NCBI GenBank assembly: GCA_963921825.1 | Contig: OY997588.1 | Span: 57,730,803 to 57,794,802 of the forward strand | DNA: 64,000 nt | Source: Erodium maritimum | Taxonomy: Eukaryota > Streptophyta > Magnoliopsida > Geraniales > Geraniaceae | Direction of reading: 5' to 3' | Shown here: positions 48,151 to 58,917 of the stretch, piece by piece | Layout of the letters: each line of letters opens with the position of its first letter | Position numbering within the stretch: position 1 is the first letter of the stretch | Notes under the pieces: model-generated | The model's input: the letters and a program-made list of their open reading frames with translations, nothing else | The model's database searches: none | Told to the model about the DNA's origin: nothing | Translations under genes and position numbers: made by a program

Positions 48151-48393
48151 TCAAGACACCCAAATCCCGGGCTTGATATTCAGATTACCCAGATCTGGGG
48201 TCAACAACTTCAAGCCCGTCCTCAACAAGCCATGGAATCTCGAATCGTGCTCGAGGCCGGCCATGGAAGCTCGAGACCTGGTGGTGGCGACGACGAGGCA
48301 TCGCCGGGAAGCGAACTCGACGGCGGGAGCATGTCCTATGTCGCCGTCCGAGCAGCCGGTGACGAGCACGACTTGCTGATCCGAAGAACTCAT
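48151..48393 (-). pseudogene. Captured fragment of a short-chain dehydrogenase/reductase gene
   Basis: The minus strand opens MSSSDQQVVLVTGCSDGDIG, then HAPAVEFASRRCLVVATTRS and RASMAGLEHDSRF. This is the N-terminal Rossmann fold of an SDR enzyme: strand, TGxxxGxG cofactor loop (here TGCSDGDIG, the middle Gly changed to Asp), helix, second strand ending in ATxR. It most resembles plant NADPH-dependent 1-acyldihydroxyacetone-phosphate reductases (AYR1-like), which begin VLITGCSxGGIGxAL; that assignment is from memory. Only about 45 residues of an expected ~280 are present, with no Tyr-x-x-x-Lys site. After RF the frame runs into non-homologous sequence. GC content is well above the surrounding AT-rich inverted repeats, which supports capture from a host gene. 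Confidence 0.72.
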
Positions 48394-49266
48394 TTTTCTG
48401 CGACGAACAGATAAGAAAAGTGTGGAATTTGAAGCCTAGAAACCAATTTATTTATGGGTCTGTGAGATTTTTTTAGATTGTTGGAGGCTGAGAGAGACAA
48501 AATTGAGGAGAGAGACAGAGAGAGTTAATTTATGTATAAAAATGAAAAAAAATAAAAAAAAAATATTAATTAAATTTAAAAAACTGATTTTTAAGTATTT
48601 TTAAAAATATATATGATTTTTTAATTAAAATCTGATTTTTATATTAAAATATAATTTATTATATTTTTTTTTATATTAAAATATGAATTTTTATATTTTT
48701 ATATTAAAATATGATTTAATATAATTTAATATAATTTTTTATATCAAAATCTGAATTTAGATATTTTTATATTAAAATATGATTTAATATACTTTTTTAT
48801 ATTAAAATATGAATTTATATATTTTTAAAATTAAAAATTGAATTTTTAAAATAAAAAATATATATATTTTTCATAAATAAAAACTGAATTAATAAAAATA
48901 AAAATTTATTTTGTAAAATTAAAAAAATTTGAAAGATATTTTTCATTTTAACACCTTAACAATGAAGGGTATTATTGTCATTTCAGTTATTTTCAAATTC
49001 TGAACCAAAGGCATGAGTTAGAAAATTTGAGTAATAGTAAGGGGTATTTTAGACATTTCACCTATTTTGGATGGAAAGTTAACAGAATCTGACGGCTAGG
49101 TATGAAAGTGAAATTAAAAGTTTGGTTAGGGTATGAAAGTGATAAAAATTTATGCCAGGGTATCAAAATTAAATTAAATGTTTGGCAGAGTGTTAAAGTA
49201 AAATTTTCCCTAATTGCTATTCCGCTGCGAGTTAATTCCTCTCCTACCCTACCTCGAGACCCAACA

Positions 49267-50525
49267 TGGGCATATCGGAGGTCACCCTCAGGCTTCCACA
49301 GGTTCATGTTCAGGCCCCTATTGTAGCTAATCCAAAACCACCATGACTACCGCTGCGGGGTGGGAACCAGATCTCTTGTACATGATGATCCCCGTCTAGT
49401 GCAATATGGGTGGTTTGATATAATCGCCCCCCTCCGAGCCATACCAACATAATGTAGGACGACCAAGCACTGGTGAAGACTAGGGTTCCCAATCCTCGTT
49501 GTACCGATTGAATCACCACACCATCCAACCAATGGGATCCTCTTTCTCCCCATCATCCATGATAGGTTATCCTTTTCGAAAGGGTTGCAGTAATGGGATA
49601 TCCTTCTTAGCCCTAGGTCTGTTACCAATGGATCTTGCGCTAGGGCTGTCGGTTTGGACTTCGTACACGATACACCCCCCACCCAAACGACTCTTCGTCC
49701 ACAAAATAGCGACAAAGACCCATACCTAGATGGGGAACAATGTAGGATTAGAGTGGCGTCGAACATTTCAAAGGATGTCACCCACGATCATCCACCAGCG
49801 TCGATCGTAGAGGTCAAGGATGCCCGTCGATTCCACCACTGTAGGCCCCCTCAAATCATGGAAGCGAAGAACTGGACCAATAATACAAGACCTCATGCCT
49901 AATTCGACGAAACATCTGGGGTGTTGGCATCACGTTTTCCTCTGCTCGGTACCACAACCTCGCCTCATCGAGGATGAAGTACCAAGAGAGGTAGCGGTGA
50001 TACAAGACCTCTGGCCTAACCAGGAGCCCCGCCGCTTGTGCTCTCGACACCTGGTTGGGCCACGATCGGGGGCCATAGGCTACCTGGATACAATCCAAGC
50101 GCGGAGTAATCAACAGTCTCGCCTGATATTATGACCGGGTCATCCAGTACCGAGTCATGCCTACGGATGCATGACTCACCCTGCCACCATCGGCATCTAT
50201 TAGAAAATATCCCACCCCTTTATCGAGGGTTTTCCCTGCCTGCCCGTTATCCCCTCAAAAGGGGCAGGTTCACAGAAACGTGCAACTTTAGGTCGAGTCA
50301 GATAAGAGGACCTATGTGCTACACCCTAGTAGCATCTTAGCCCCTTCCGATTCCAAAGTTAATTATCCCTGGATTGCTGGATCTATTGTCATAAGGTTAG
50401 CGTTTGTTGCCTACAGATCATTACTCTAGTCTATCCCTTTCCTTTGGTTCAGTTTATGTCTGCCCTTATAATCGTTGGTGGCCTATTGTCTATAATTTGA
50501 ATATATCTAATAAAATATTAACCAA
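49267..50525. other. Unclassified DNA between solo LTR F and the LINE
   Basis: 49267-49271 is the right TGGGC duplication of F. The rest has moderately GC-rich sequence with overlapping open frames on both strands (144 codons minus at 49347-49781; 85 codons minus at 49856-50113; 104 codons plus at 49820-50134). None shows a motif I can name, and the frames overlap antisense to each other, so at most one can be real. It may be a decayed transposable element or pseudogene older than its neighbours. Confidence 0.3.
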
Positions 50526-51059
50526 ACCTTTTTTATTCTCTCTTTTTTTATTAGAGAGAAATAAATGCATTAAAAAGGTAAGTGTAGGTCATGGGATAGA
50601 AAAAATACATTAGAAACAAAGTCCAACAAAAACCGGCCCAAAAGACAAAAGAAACAAGGAATAAAAGAGAAAAACCACCCCGGTCCACCACAACAACCAC
50701 AGTCCCACCAGACTAGCGAACAGTGTTTTAGGAGACCACTCAGGAAACCTTGATCGGACTAGTGAACAGTACCATATGAGATCGCACGGATGTATCCTCT
50801 GGCCTCAAGATGGCTAAATGATCCATGCTCCTCCACCCGAAAACCGGAAGATCGGCCCCAAAAAGTGATCCTGGAATAAGTACTCACCGGACCCCACCAA
50901 GGTAAAGCAACCCTAAGATGACTCCTGAAAAAGTACTCACCAGACCTGGCAAGAGAAACCACCGAAGAGGACCGCGGGATAAAGTGTTGAACTCCTCAAA
51001 CATGACACATCCATCCTTCGATGATCCTAGGCGCTCCTAGTCAACGCAGCAGCCGGAGA

Positions 51060-54000
51060 CTCGATCAACTCGAGGAAGGTAAAATGATGACCAACCGCTC
51101 TCATGATGGAGAAAGATCCCTACTGAACTCTAGCTTGAATAATTCTTGGTTCAACAATAGCGGACACTGAGAAGACATGACAATTGCGCTCTAGCCAAAT
51201 ATGCCAAAGACACAACAACCCGATACTAGTCCACTCCGACCTCAGCCTCCGTAGTCCCACCAGAGAGGTCCAAGACTTAAGAAAAAGAGCTGCCAACAGC
51301 GGAAGAACACCTACGACTCCCCACCATCCCAAGACCAGAGAACAGACCCTCCACGTCCACGAGAAAGCAACAAACAAGTGCCTCGAGTCCTTCCCACCTA
51401 AGCCACACATCATACTCCTCCACCAGACTAACGGAATCTACACACCCCTATCAACCAAGAAGGAAATAGCGGGAACCCTCTCATCAGCAAACAACCAGGA
51501 AAACAAATTGATCTTGGAAGGTACTAGGGTAGACAAGATCACAAAAGCCCAAGGTGCGGTCCCACGATCCACACAACCAGGAAAAATCTGAAAAGCTCTA
51601 GTTGTAGAGAACCAACGCGGATCCCAGGACCAGACCAACAAATTTGGGCGCTCGCGAACCAGACGAACCCCATTTAGGCGGACCTTTATCTTCTCTAACG
51701 CCTCAACATCTCGGACCCGAAAATTCCTACCAAACAGAAATACCCATTCCCTATCCACAAAAAACACTACTGACTTGTGATGGCCTTCTGCCAACCTATA
51801 AAGTCAAGGAAAACGAGTTGCAAGAGCGATATCAAAAATCCATAGGTTCTCCCAAAAATGAATCGTGGTGTCAGAACCGACCACCCACCTTAAAGTGTCA
51901 AGACCAAAGATTCTCGCGAATCGAAGGTCCCAATCCAAATGACCTGCATGCCGAATGAAGAAAGAGGAAGCTCTCGGAGGAATAGAAAGCGCAACCAGGT
52001 CCCACTCAATCTCCTTCCACCCGAAAAAAGCACAAATAACACGTCTCCAAAAGACAAACCCTTCAGTAGCAAAGTGCCACCACCATTTCAAGAGAAGACT
52101 GGTGTTTACCGCAATAGAGAACGAACACCAAGCCCCCCTGAGTCCTTGGACATGCAAACCACCTCCCACAAGACCTTAGAGAGACACATCCTTTCTCTGC
52201 CTGAACACCAAAGGAACCTCCTATGAAGTTTCTCTAGAAAATGAACCACCTTCTTAGGAGCAAGAAACAAAGACATGAAAAAGATCGACATGCTTGCTAC
52301 GGTCGCCCTGATGAGCGTATGACGACCTCTCAAGGAGAGAAAACGGGTCCGCCAGACCACCAGCTGCTCTCTATACCTATCTACCACCGGGTCCCAAAAA
52401 GAAGCGAGACGAGGATTTCCCCCCAGAGGGAACCCAAGGTAAGTGAAAGGGAGAAGACCAAAAGAACGCTGCATGGCTTCCGCAAGAGTCTCGCACATAG
52501 GATTAGCCACAATCAAAGACGACTTGGAGAATTTTATCCGAAGACCCGACACCAACTCAAAAGTGTGGAGAAAAAACCTAACAGCCCGAAACTAATCTAC
52601 ACCTACCTCAAGGAACAACATAGGGTCATCCGCAAACTAGAGGTGAGAAACCTGAATGACTGAGCCAACCCGGATACCACCGTATAACCCCTGCCTAATT
52701 ACAAGCTCAAAAATCTGATGAAAACCCTTAGCAGCAATCAAAAATAAATAAGGTGACATCGGACACCTTTGCCTGACTCCCTATAAGACCCTACGCTGCT
52801 TAGAAGGAGACCCATTGAGCAACACTGAAGAGAAACCCCGTAAACACGAGGAGATCCACATAATCCATTTCCCACCATAGCCCATACTTCTAAGGGCATG
52901 AATCAAGTAAGACCAATCAACCATATCGAACGCCTTCTCGAAGTCCAACTTCACCAAAGAAGTTGGCTGGCGAGAACGACGCACAAGCCCAAGAACCTCC
53001 ATAGCAACGAGGAAACTATCTGATAGCTATCTCCCTTGGATACACGCGGGCTGAGTGCTGCTAGTAAGGTCTCTAATCACCCTCCTTAGACGCCTCAAAA
53101 AGATCTTGGCCAAGATATTATAAGAAGTTGTCGTAAGGCTAATAGGACGATACTCCGAGAAGGTCCTAGGAGAAGGAACCTTCGAAATGAGAACAATAAA
53201 GCTCAAGTTCACCCCTTGACCAAGATGAAATAAAGCGTGAAAGAAGTGAAGAAAGCACAAGAAGTCAGGCCGAATGATTGGCCACGCTGCCTGGAAGAAA
53301 ACCAAATTAAAACCATTGGGCCCCGATGCCTTGTCCCCAGAACAAGTAGACAAGGCCACCAAAACCTCAGCCTTGGTAAAAGGAGACTCCAATAACCCTG
53401 AATCCTCATCGCTTAACCTGGCGAACGATAAAGCGGGTAAGGTATGACGGGTCGAGTGCTCGGAGAAGAAACGGGCCCCAAAGTGTGCGACAGCCTGAGC
53501 CTTGACCCCTACAGGATCAGAATACTCTATATAATTCACTATCACCGAGAAGATCTGGTTCCGTAATTCACGGGCCTAGGCTACCTGATGAAAATAGGTA
53601 GAGTTACGATACCCGCCCCTGGCCCGTTTGACTCTAGCCTTCTGCCTCCACAAGTTGGATCTCTGACCTGCCTTAGAAGTTAACTGGGATGTGCAAAAAG
53701 CCCTCTCTGTCAGCTCTTCCTCGGATAGGGCTCTAGTATCAACCAGCACATCAAAAGCGCCAATATGCACCTCCAGCTAAGAAATAGTAGTGTCAAGATG
53801 ACCAAAAACTATACGATTCCACTCCCGCAGATCTCGCCTTTAAGTCCACCAAATGAACTCCGGATCACCACGAACCACATAAGAGGACCAACGCTCGCTC
53901 ACAAACGGGAGGAACTCATCGTGCTCGATCCAAGCTCCGATGAATCGGAACAGGCAGGGTCCCCAATCAACCCTCTCATCAGATAACAAGATCAGACAAT

Positions 54001-54595
54001 GATCGAAAAGGGACCGAGTGAGCCCTTTCTAAACAAGATCAGAAGATCAAGAGACAGAAGAAACATGTCACTACGACTACACCTGGAAGCGGGGCCAAAC
54101 CAGGTGAAACGCCTGTTGGCCAGTGGGAGGTCAAGTAACCCAACTGCCGAAATAAAGTCGCAAAACTCTGAACTATCACCATGGAAGCAACACAAGTCCA
54201 AATACATCAACAGCAGAACAGAGAGAAGTATAGAGGTCACGTCTCGCCGTAACTGAGGTGGAAGGATACATGTTCAGGGCTGTCAAGGGAGTGCCCATGG
54301 GTAGATGAACTCCCGACCAAACCAGAACGTAGTTTAAGGTATATGTGTGACCTACCTGGAACACCCTGCTATTCCCGATAGTAAGAAGACCCCTAGACAA
54401 ACCAGATGAAGGAACAAACGAGTGAGCGAAGTCCGGTCCTAAACCACACGAACGACTGATACTAAGGCATATGTCCAAAAACTTCGTCTCCTGGATCAAG
54501 ACAATGTCAGACCATTGAGCTCGAACAAGAGAAGATAGTAGACTCCTCTTCGAAGAGGAGTCTAGGCCCTGAGCATTCCAAGAAAGGAATGTCAT
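51060..54595 (-). pseudogene. LINE ORF2: apurinic endonuclease, reverse transcriptase, C-terminal zinc domain
   Basis: The start MTFLSWNAQGLDSS (54595) is the canonical endonuclease N terminus, followed by ILIQETK-like VLIQETKFLD. Frames break near 54180 and 53900. Reverse transcriptase blocks are SGDKASGPNGFNLVFFQAAW, VLISKVPSPRTFSEYRPISL (53027-53545), LVKLDFEKAFDMVDWSYL (52781-53002) and catalytic FADD at 52625-52636, directly preceded by a stop (52637-52639) where CAG would encode the usual Gln. FGLLPFTYLGFPLGG and PRRFLW-type sequence continue to 52106. The C-terminal zf-RVT domain appears as CGLGGKDSRHLF...WLERNCHVF at 51120-51413. Length (~1180 codons) fits plant L1 ORF2. At least six shifts or stops: inactive. 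Confidence 0.85.
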
Positions 54596-54682
54596 GGAGT
54601 CACCGAGGGGTTAGCAACCTCGCTGCTATAAGTATGGATGAGGTCTGCCTCAACCTTCCGAAAACCCTCTTCAATTGTACCC
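54592..54682 (-). pseudogene. C-terminal end of LINE ORF1
   Basis: Minus-strand frame LQGTIEEGFRKVEADL then IHTYSSEVANPSVTP ends in TGA that overlaps the ORF2 ATG as ATGA, an arrangement used for coupled translation. The frame is cut at 54683 by inserted sequence. The nucleic-acid-binding and zinc-knuckle parts of ORF1 are not recognised. Confidence 0.5.
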
Positions 54683-55300
54683 TGTAACAAACCCCAAAAC
54701 TCTTAGCAAACCGCGCCACAAGTTTGACACACAATACCCAAATGACAAAATGAAAATCCAAGCTTCAATACTTGCTCCAAAATACTTCTCTCCCTTCAAG
54801 CTCCAAGCCCTAGCTCCTCCAAGTCTCTTTTCTCTCTCAAAATTTGTATATCCCATCTCCCAATTACTCAATTTCCCTTAAATAGGGCTGAAAAAACGCA
54901 GAACAGGGAACAGGTCTGATGCGCGTGACCCGGAGCGTGGAACGGAAAGGGTCAAAAACCGGCCCTCTAAGCGGCCCTCCAAGGGTCACATTTCGGCCCA
55001 CTAAGCGGCCCTCCAAGGGTCACTATCCGACCCTCTAAGAGGACCTCTAAGGTCACATTCCGGCCTTCTAAGCGGTCCTCTAAGGGTCACAATCTGGCCC
55101 TCTAAGTGGCCCTCCAAGGGCCAGTTTAAAGGCCAAAACAGAGAGCTCAGAACCTTGGTTCCTCAATTCTAATAAATGCCATTGTTTTGGTCCGAATACT
55201 TGAAAACTCTAATATCAGGCCTACTGGACAAAAGGAGGGAGAAATGCATTAAAACAACTTATCCTGGGACCGATAAGCTTAAGATGTGGGCTTAAAAACA
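54683..55300 (-). mobile_element. Repeat-rich insert in the LINE, possible short LTR
   Basis: The plus strand begins TGTAACAAACCCC and a plausible end is TTAAAAACA at 55300, so TG...CA ends exist, but I see no convincing 5-bp duplication. Read on the minus strand it has a promoter-like CCCTATTTAAGGG (54875-54890) downstream of a ~37-bp repeat array (54955-55125), and an AT-rich start with AATGCATTTCTCCCTCC, resembling the plan of LTR H. A truncated Tat-like LTR is my best guess. The 66-codon minus frame at 54671-54871 is probably chance. Confidence 0.4.
54955..55130. repeat. ~37-bp degenerate tandem repeat GGCCCTCTAAGCGGCCCTCCAAGGGTCAC
   Basis: Five consecutive degenerate units of the form (A/T)(C/T)CGGCCC(T)CTAAGCGG(C)CCTC(C/T)AAGGGTCAC; each contains the inverted pair GGCCCTC/AAGGG. 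No coding potential. Confidence 0.85.
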
Positions 55301-55675
55301 TCGAAAATCGATACATTTTGCATCCACATCAATGGGTAATGCTCTCACCTGTGCGCCCATCAAAAAGTTCCAAATGAAACTCTGAATAAGCCAACGGGTG
55401 GGCACACGCCAGAGGCGGCACCTACACTCTTGCGGAAGAGCCATCCACAACCCCCAACACGCCTCGACCACCACCCTCTACCGCAACCTCAAGAGGGCCC
55501 CCAAACACATCTAAAGCTGACCCTGAATCAACCACATTCTCAGCTTCCTGATCCCGGTCGAACGCGGTCTTGGAATCACATTGTATATCACACGCGGCCG
55601 GGAAGCTCTGCTCTTGACTCTCCCCTTAATCAACAAGATAACCAGCGGGTTGAGCCGTGAAATGAACAACAGATT
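55301..55675 (-). other. Possible LINE ORF1 or 5' region, unresolved
   Basis: Frames of 60 codons (minus, 55292-55474) and 76 codons (plus, 55430-55660) overlap. Neither matches a known ORF1 motif such as DUF4283 or a CCHC knuckle. Position alone suggests LINE sequence; element G interrupts it at 55676. Confidence 0.3.
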
Positions 55676-57362
55676 TGTTAGTCTTAGTGCCCGTAGTTCA
55701 ATCCTAAATGTCCAAATGTATATATCATCGTTAGCAATAAAATTAAAGCGGCTTTATATTACTTATGTGTTGGAGTAATATATCGACGTGTGCTCTGATC
55801 TATGCCCACCATGCGAATAGAACCATAGATCGAGATAGATCACACTAGATGGGTCCCTAGTCAACAAAGCTTCACTAGAAGCGACTAGTATGAAAGATGG
55901 CTCTTTATGGCTTACGTTCTGTTAGTCATTGGAATGGGATTCCGGAGTCTGATCATAGATATCATGTGGGGCATGATATTGGACGACCCGCCCTGAATAT
56001 GTGCCATAGATTAAGTCATGAACATATTCAGTGTCGTAGCTTGTCATGTATCCTTAGACCAAGGAGTCTTTGTGATCGCTATGTAGTCAACAACTGAGTT
56101 TGACCTGAGCCTAACGTTGTCCGTAACAGGGCTTCCATAACGGCCAGGATTGGCTTGGGGACGGGCTACATGAGTGACACGAAAGGCGGCTAAGGGATTT
56201 ATCCCTCATACTGAGGTATGGGAAAGATATCGGTTCTCGGCCGCTTGATCGAGAGTGACTGAAAGAATAGCATGGCCATGCACATGATACTGGGTATCAT
56301 ATCTTCAGTCATCTCACATATCAAGGAACGGTGATTGATAATAATAAGGATGACGGCTCTATGCCTTATCTCAATCAGGATATCGGAGATAAAAGGATAA
56401 TGGCAGGGATGACAGAAAGGTTAGAATCGACAGGGTCGATTCGTTATGTAGTGTCAGGCAATACTAAAGTCTCGTTAGTTGCCACTTAAATAGGATCAAG
56501 TAAAATGGGATTTTACGTTGATCTATTGACATGCATAAACCTAAGGGTCACACCGGAGGATGAAACTCATTGACACATTTATGGAGAATGGCCAAAAGGG
56601 AGTTGTCTCGGGACATGACCAAAACTGGGTTTTGGGTCATGTGCCCGTAAGTGAATAGGACTTTACGGATCGAGACAAGGCTTGGAGTCTTGGGATTGAT
56701 CGCGTCGGATAATGTTGGACATTTCCGGTATGGAAGGCATGGAGGCGATGAGCGAATCACGGGACCTCGTTGGAAATGGCCACGGACCATGTTCCAAGAG
56801 GCCCATGAAAGGCCCATGCAACCAAGGCCCATGGAACTAATTAATCAAGTCTTGATTAATTAGTACTAAGTAAGCAAGACAAGGATTAAGGTGTTGGTGA
56901 TTCACCACCTAACCCAATCTTGTCTTGCCATACTTTGTCCTATTTACACCTTACTTGACACCATACTTGTCCCATGCCTTTAGTTGGACAAGTATGGGTT
57001 TTGTTATGTTTAAGTCATCTTTTTTCAACATAACAAACACAAGACAAGAATAGGAAACACATTTTCTCTCCCTCTTCCATGGCCATTTCGGGTTTGGCTA
57101 ATTTCCACCTCCATTTTTGTGTTCTTGAGTCCTCAAAGAGAAGAACTACGTGGCTTTGATTCCCATGTGGATACGTAGGCGTCTTGGAGACTCAAGCCAA
57201 TCATTCGTTAACCGGTGTTCTTGTTTTGGTAAGAAATAGTGCTGAATTTTTCTCTTGTGAATCCATTCTTTGTTAGTTGTTTCATGGTTTAATCGTCTCT
57301 TGGTTTTCATTGATTTTCCGCTGCGAGTTGGTTCATCGCCAACCATACCTCGAGACCCAACA
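55676..57362 (+). repeat. 5' LTR of element G
   Basis: TGTTAGTCTTAGTGCCC...CTCGAGACCCAACA. It contains GGCCCA motifs (56790-56835), the perfect 14-bp-arm palindrome ACTAATTAATCAAG-T-CTTGATTAATTAGT at 56836-56864, and GGATACGTAGGCGTC at 57167-57181. Confidence 0.97.
56836..56864. promoter_or_regulatory. 14-bp-arm palindrome in the G 5' LTR
   Basis: Perfect inverted repeat with a one-base centre, directly after a cluster of GGCCCA (TGGGCC, site II) motifs. Copies occur in D (near 11107), both E LTRs (near 38170 and 44938) and the G 3' LTR (63605-63633). Confidence 0.8.
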
Positions 57363-57363
57363 G

Positions 57364-57376
57364 TGGTATCAGAGCC
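57364..57376 (+). promoter_or_regulatory. Primer-binding site of element G
   Basis: TGGTATCAGAGCC one base after the LTR; initiator tRNA-Met primer. The leader to 58917 is non-coding, with two copies of GGTGTCGTGCGCATTAGCGG at 58514-58540 and 58579-58604 and repeated ACATTGGATGTA(A/G)TT. Confidence 0.9.
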
Positions 57377-58917
57377 GTGCTACCTTCGGGATTCACAAGA
57401 CGGTGTTCAAAGTTTCGGTTTTGCTTGAAAGTTTCGTTTTGGCATGTTGTTTTGCTAAATTGTTTGATAACATGTTTTAAATTATTTTTTATGGATTTAA
57501 TACATGTAAAATGAAATTTTGAAAATTATTTCAAATCTGGAAATTTTGAAAAAGATTTGATTTTTCGGGTCTCGGGAGCGGGACTCTCGGGGAGCCGAAA
57601 CCGGGACCGAACGGGGCTTCGTTGGACGGAGCTAGGCTAAGCATGACCATTGGATGGTTAATATGCCAATGTTAAACCGTTTTGTTAGTTATGACGAGTT
57701 TGGAACCGTCATGACGAACTCGAAGATCAAATGTTCAAAAGTTCCATTTTTGAACGGTTTCGATAAACCGAGCATCAAAAATTTTCGAAACTTGGCTATT
57801 GATTAAAACCGGAAAATCACATGATGTTTGATAACATGCTTGTTTGATAACACGATGTGTGATGTGATGTTGGCATGGTGTACATAATAGCCCCGAGCTC
57901 AATTTAATTATTTATCGCTTTTCACGGCCTGCGAGCCGTTAGAGTTAGCATGTAATTATTCTTTCAATGTGTGGCCGTCGAACCACTTGTTTGTAATATT
58001 TATTTATTCCCGACCTGCGAGTCGTGTATTAAATTGTAATATTTTACTCAAGATGAAGAAAGGGCGAAAAGGTCATTTGGTTGCTTTTCGGGTGTTGGCA
58101 TCGGCTTGGAGTCGATGGAGCTCAAGAAGCTAGTGGGAGTTAGTTTAGGGGGCTATTATGTGCATATTTATCGCTTTATGCTTGGTTTAGTTTATGCATG
58201 ATTAATTCTATGTGTTTTAGAATTGCATGCTTAACTTTATTTACCGAGCGTATCACCTCACATGCAAAGATAAAATTGGAATTTTAATCCTTGTGTGTGA
58301 GCCCTTAGAATCGTCATTACATTGGATGTAGTTGACGGGTTCGAAGGAAGAATTACATTGGATGTAATTTGAGGCATCATTGCATTTGAAATGTAGTTGA
58401 TGTGCTCATCGCATCTAGGATGTGTCAAAGTTTTAAACACAACCGGACAAGTAAAAACGGGTCATGTCTGATACCTCCCAATTATCAACACCTTACTACC
58501 TCTCCGTCCTATGGGTGTCGTGCGCATTAGCGGAGCATCCATGGGAAAGCGGGGTAGTAGGTTTGGACGACATATGTGGGTGTCGTGCGCATTAGCGGAG
58601 CACCTACATAGTGACGGGCCATAGTTGAAAATTGGTGGACCCGACTACGATTCTCAGCCTGAGGTTGAGCTAGGGTAACAGATAGGGTAAGCCGTGTACA
58701 TAAGTACATACCCTAGCCAATAGTCACATTGGATGTGATTGGACTGAGTCCTACCTACATAGCTCGATTAAGTGGTGATCATTAGTTCAGCTTAATCGAG
58801 TGAATCAAGGATCTTGGTTTCAGATTCTAAAGGTTTAGAATCGATTGTTGGTGTTTAAGCTTGATCTTCATAAAATTTATTCAGTTTACTGATTGAATTT
58901 TATCTGTTGTAGATCAA

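Larger units (their letters stand above)
46973..49210. mobile_element. Pack-MULE: Mutator-like element with long terminal inverted repeats and a captured SDR gene fragment
   Basis: The ends GGGAAAATTT and AAATTTTCCC begin terminal inverted repeats of several hundred bases (about 46973-47470 against 48540-49210). Both contain CTCTGCCAAACATTTAATTT, CCTGGCATAAATTTTT and 'aataatacccttcattgtta'. The flanks are TAATTGTTC (46964-46972) and TAATTGCTA (49211-49219), a 9-bp duplication with 7 matches; a 9-bp duplication with long inverted repeats is the hallmark of Mutator-like elements. No transposase is present. Between the repeats lie a GC-rich dehydrogenase fragment (48151-48393) and a nested 304-bp MITE. 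It is inserted 56 bases from the end of solo LTR F. Confidence 0.85.
36811..49266 (+). mobile_element. Solo LTR F, diverged copia LTR of the E/G/A superfamily, split by E and by a Pack-MULE
   Basis: Three pieces (36811-37655, 46111-46972, 49211-49266) align in order with the G LTR. The start is TATTAGTCTTAATGCCCCC and the end ACCTCGAGACCCAACA, flanked by a perfect TGGGC duplication (36806-36810, 49267-49271). No primer site or gag follows, so it is a solo LTR. It is much more diverged from G than E and D are, and its first dinucleotide is TA instead of TG. It keeps GGATACGTAGGCGTC (46800-46815), GGCCCA motifs and a palindrome (46420-46448). Confidence 0.88.
50526..55675 (-). mobile_element. 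L1-type LINE, minus strand, interrupted in the ORF1 region
   Basis: The 3' end is marked by T-rich runs at 50527-50550 (A-tail of the minus strand) after an A+T-rich 3' untranslated region of about 500 bases. Moving right come the zinc-finger/RNase-H-like C terminus, reverse transcriptase and endonuclease of ORF2 (to 54595). A short ORF1 end overlaps ORF2 by ATGA (54592-54595). ORF1 is interrupted at 54683 by a ~0.6-kb insert, and the stretch 55301-55675 may be further ORF1/5' DNA before element G cuts it. The 5' end and its duplication are not visible. Confidence 0.8.

Noticed and set aside
50526..55300. Duplication of the LINE suggested by AGAAAT(AA)ATGCATTAAAA at 50560 and 55233
   Set aside because: The match is short and imperfect, and the right copy lies inside the repeat-rich insert rather than at a LINE 5' end.
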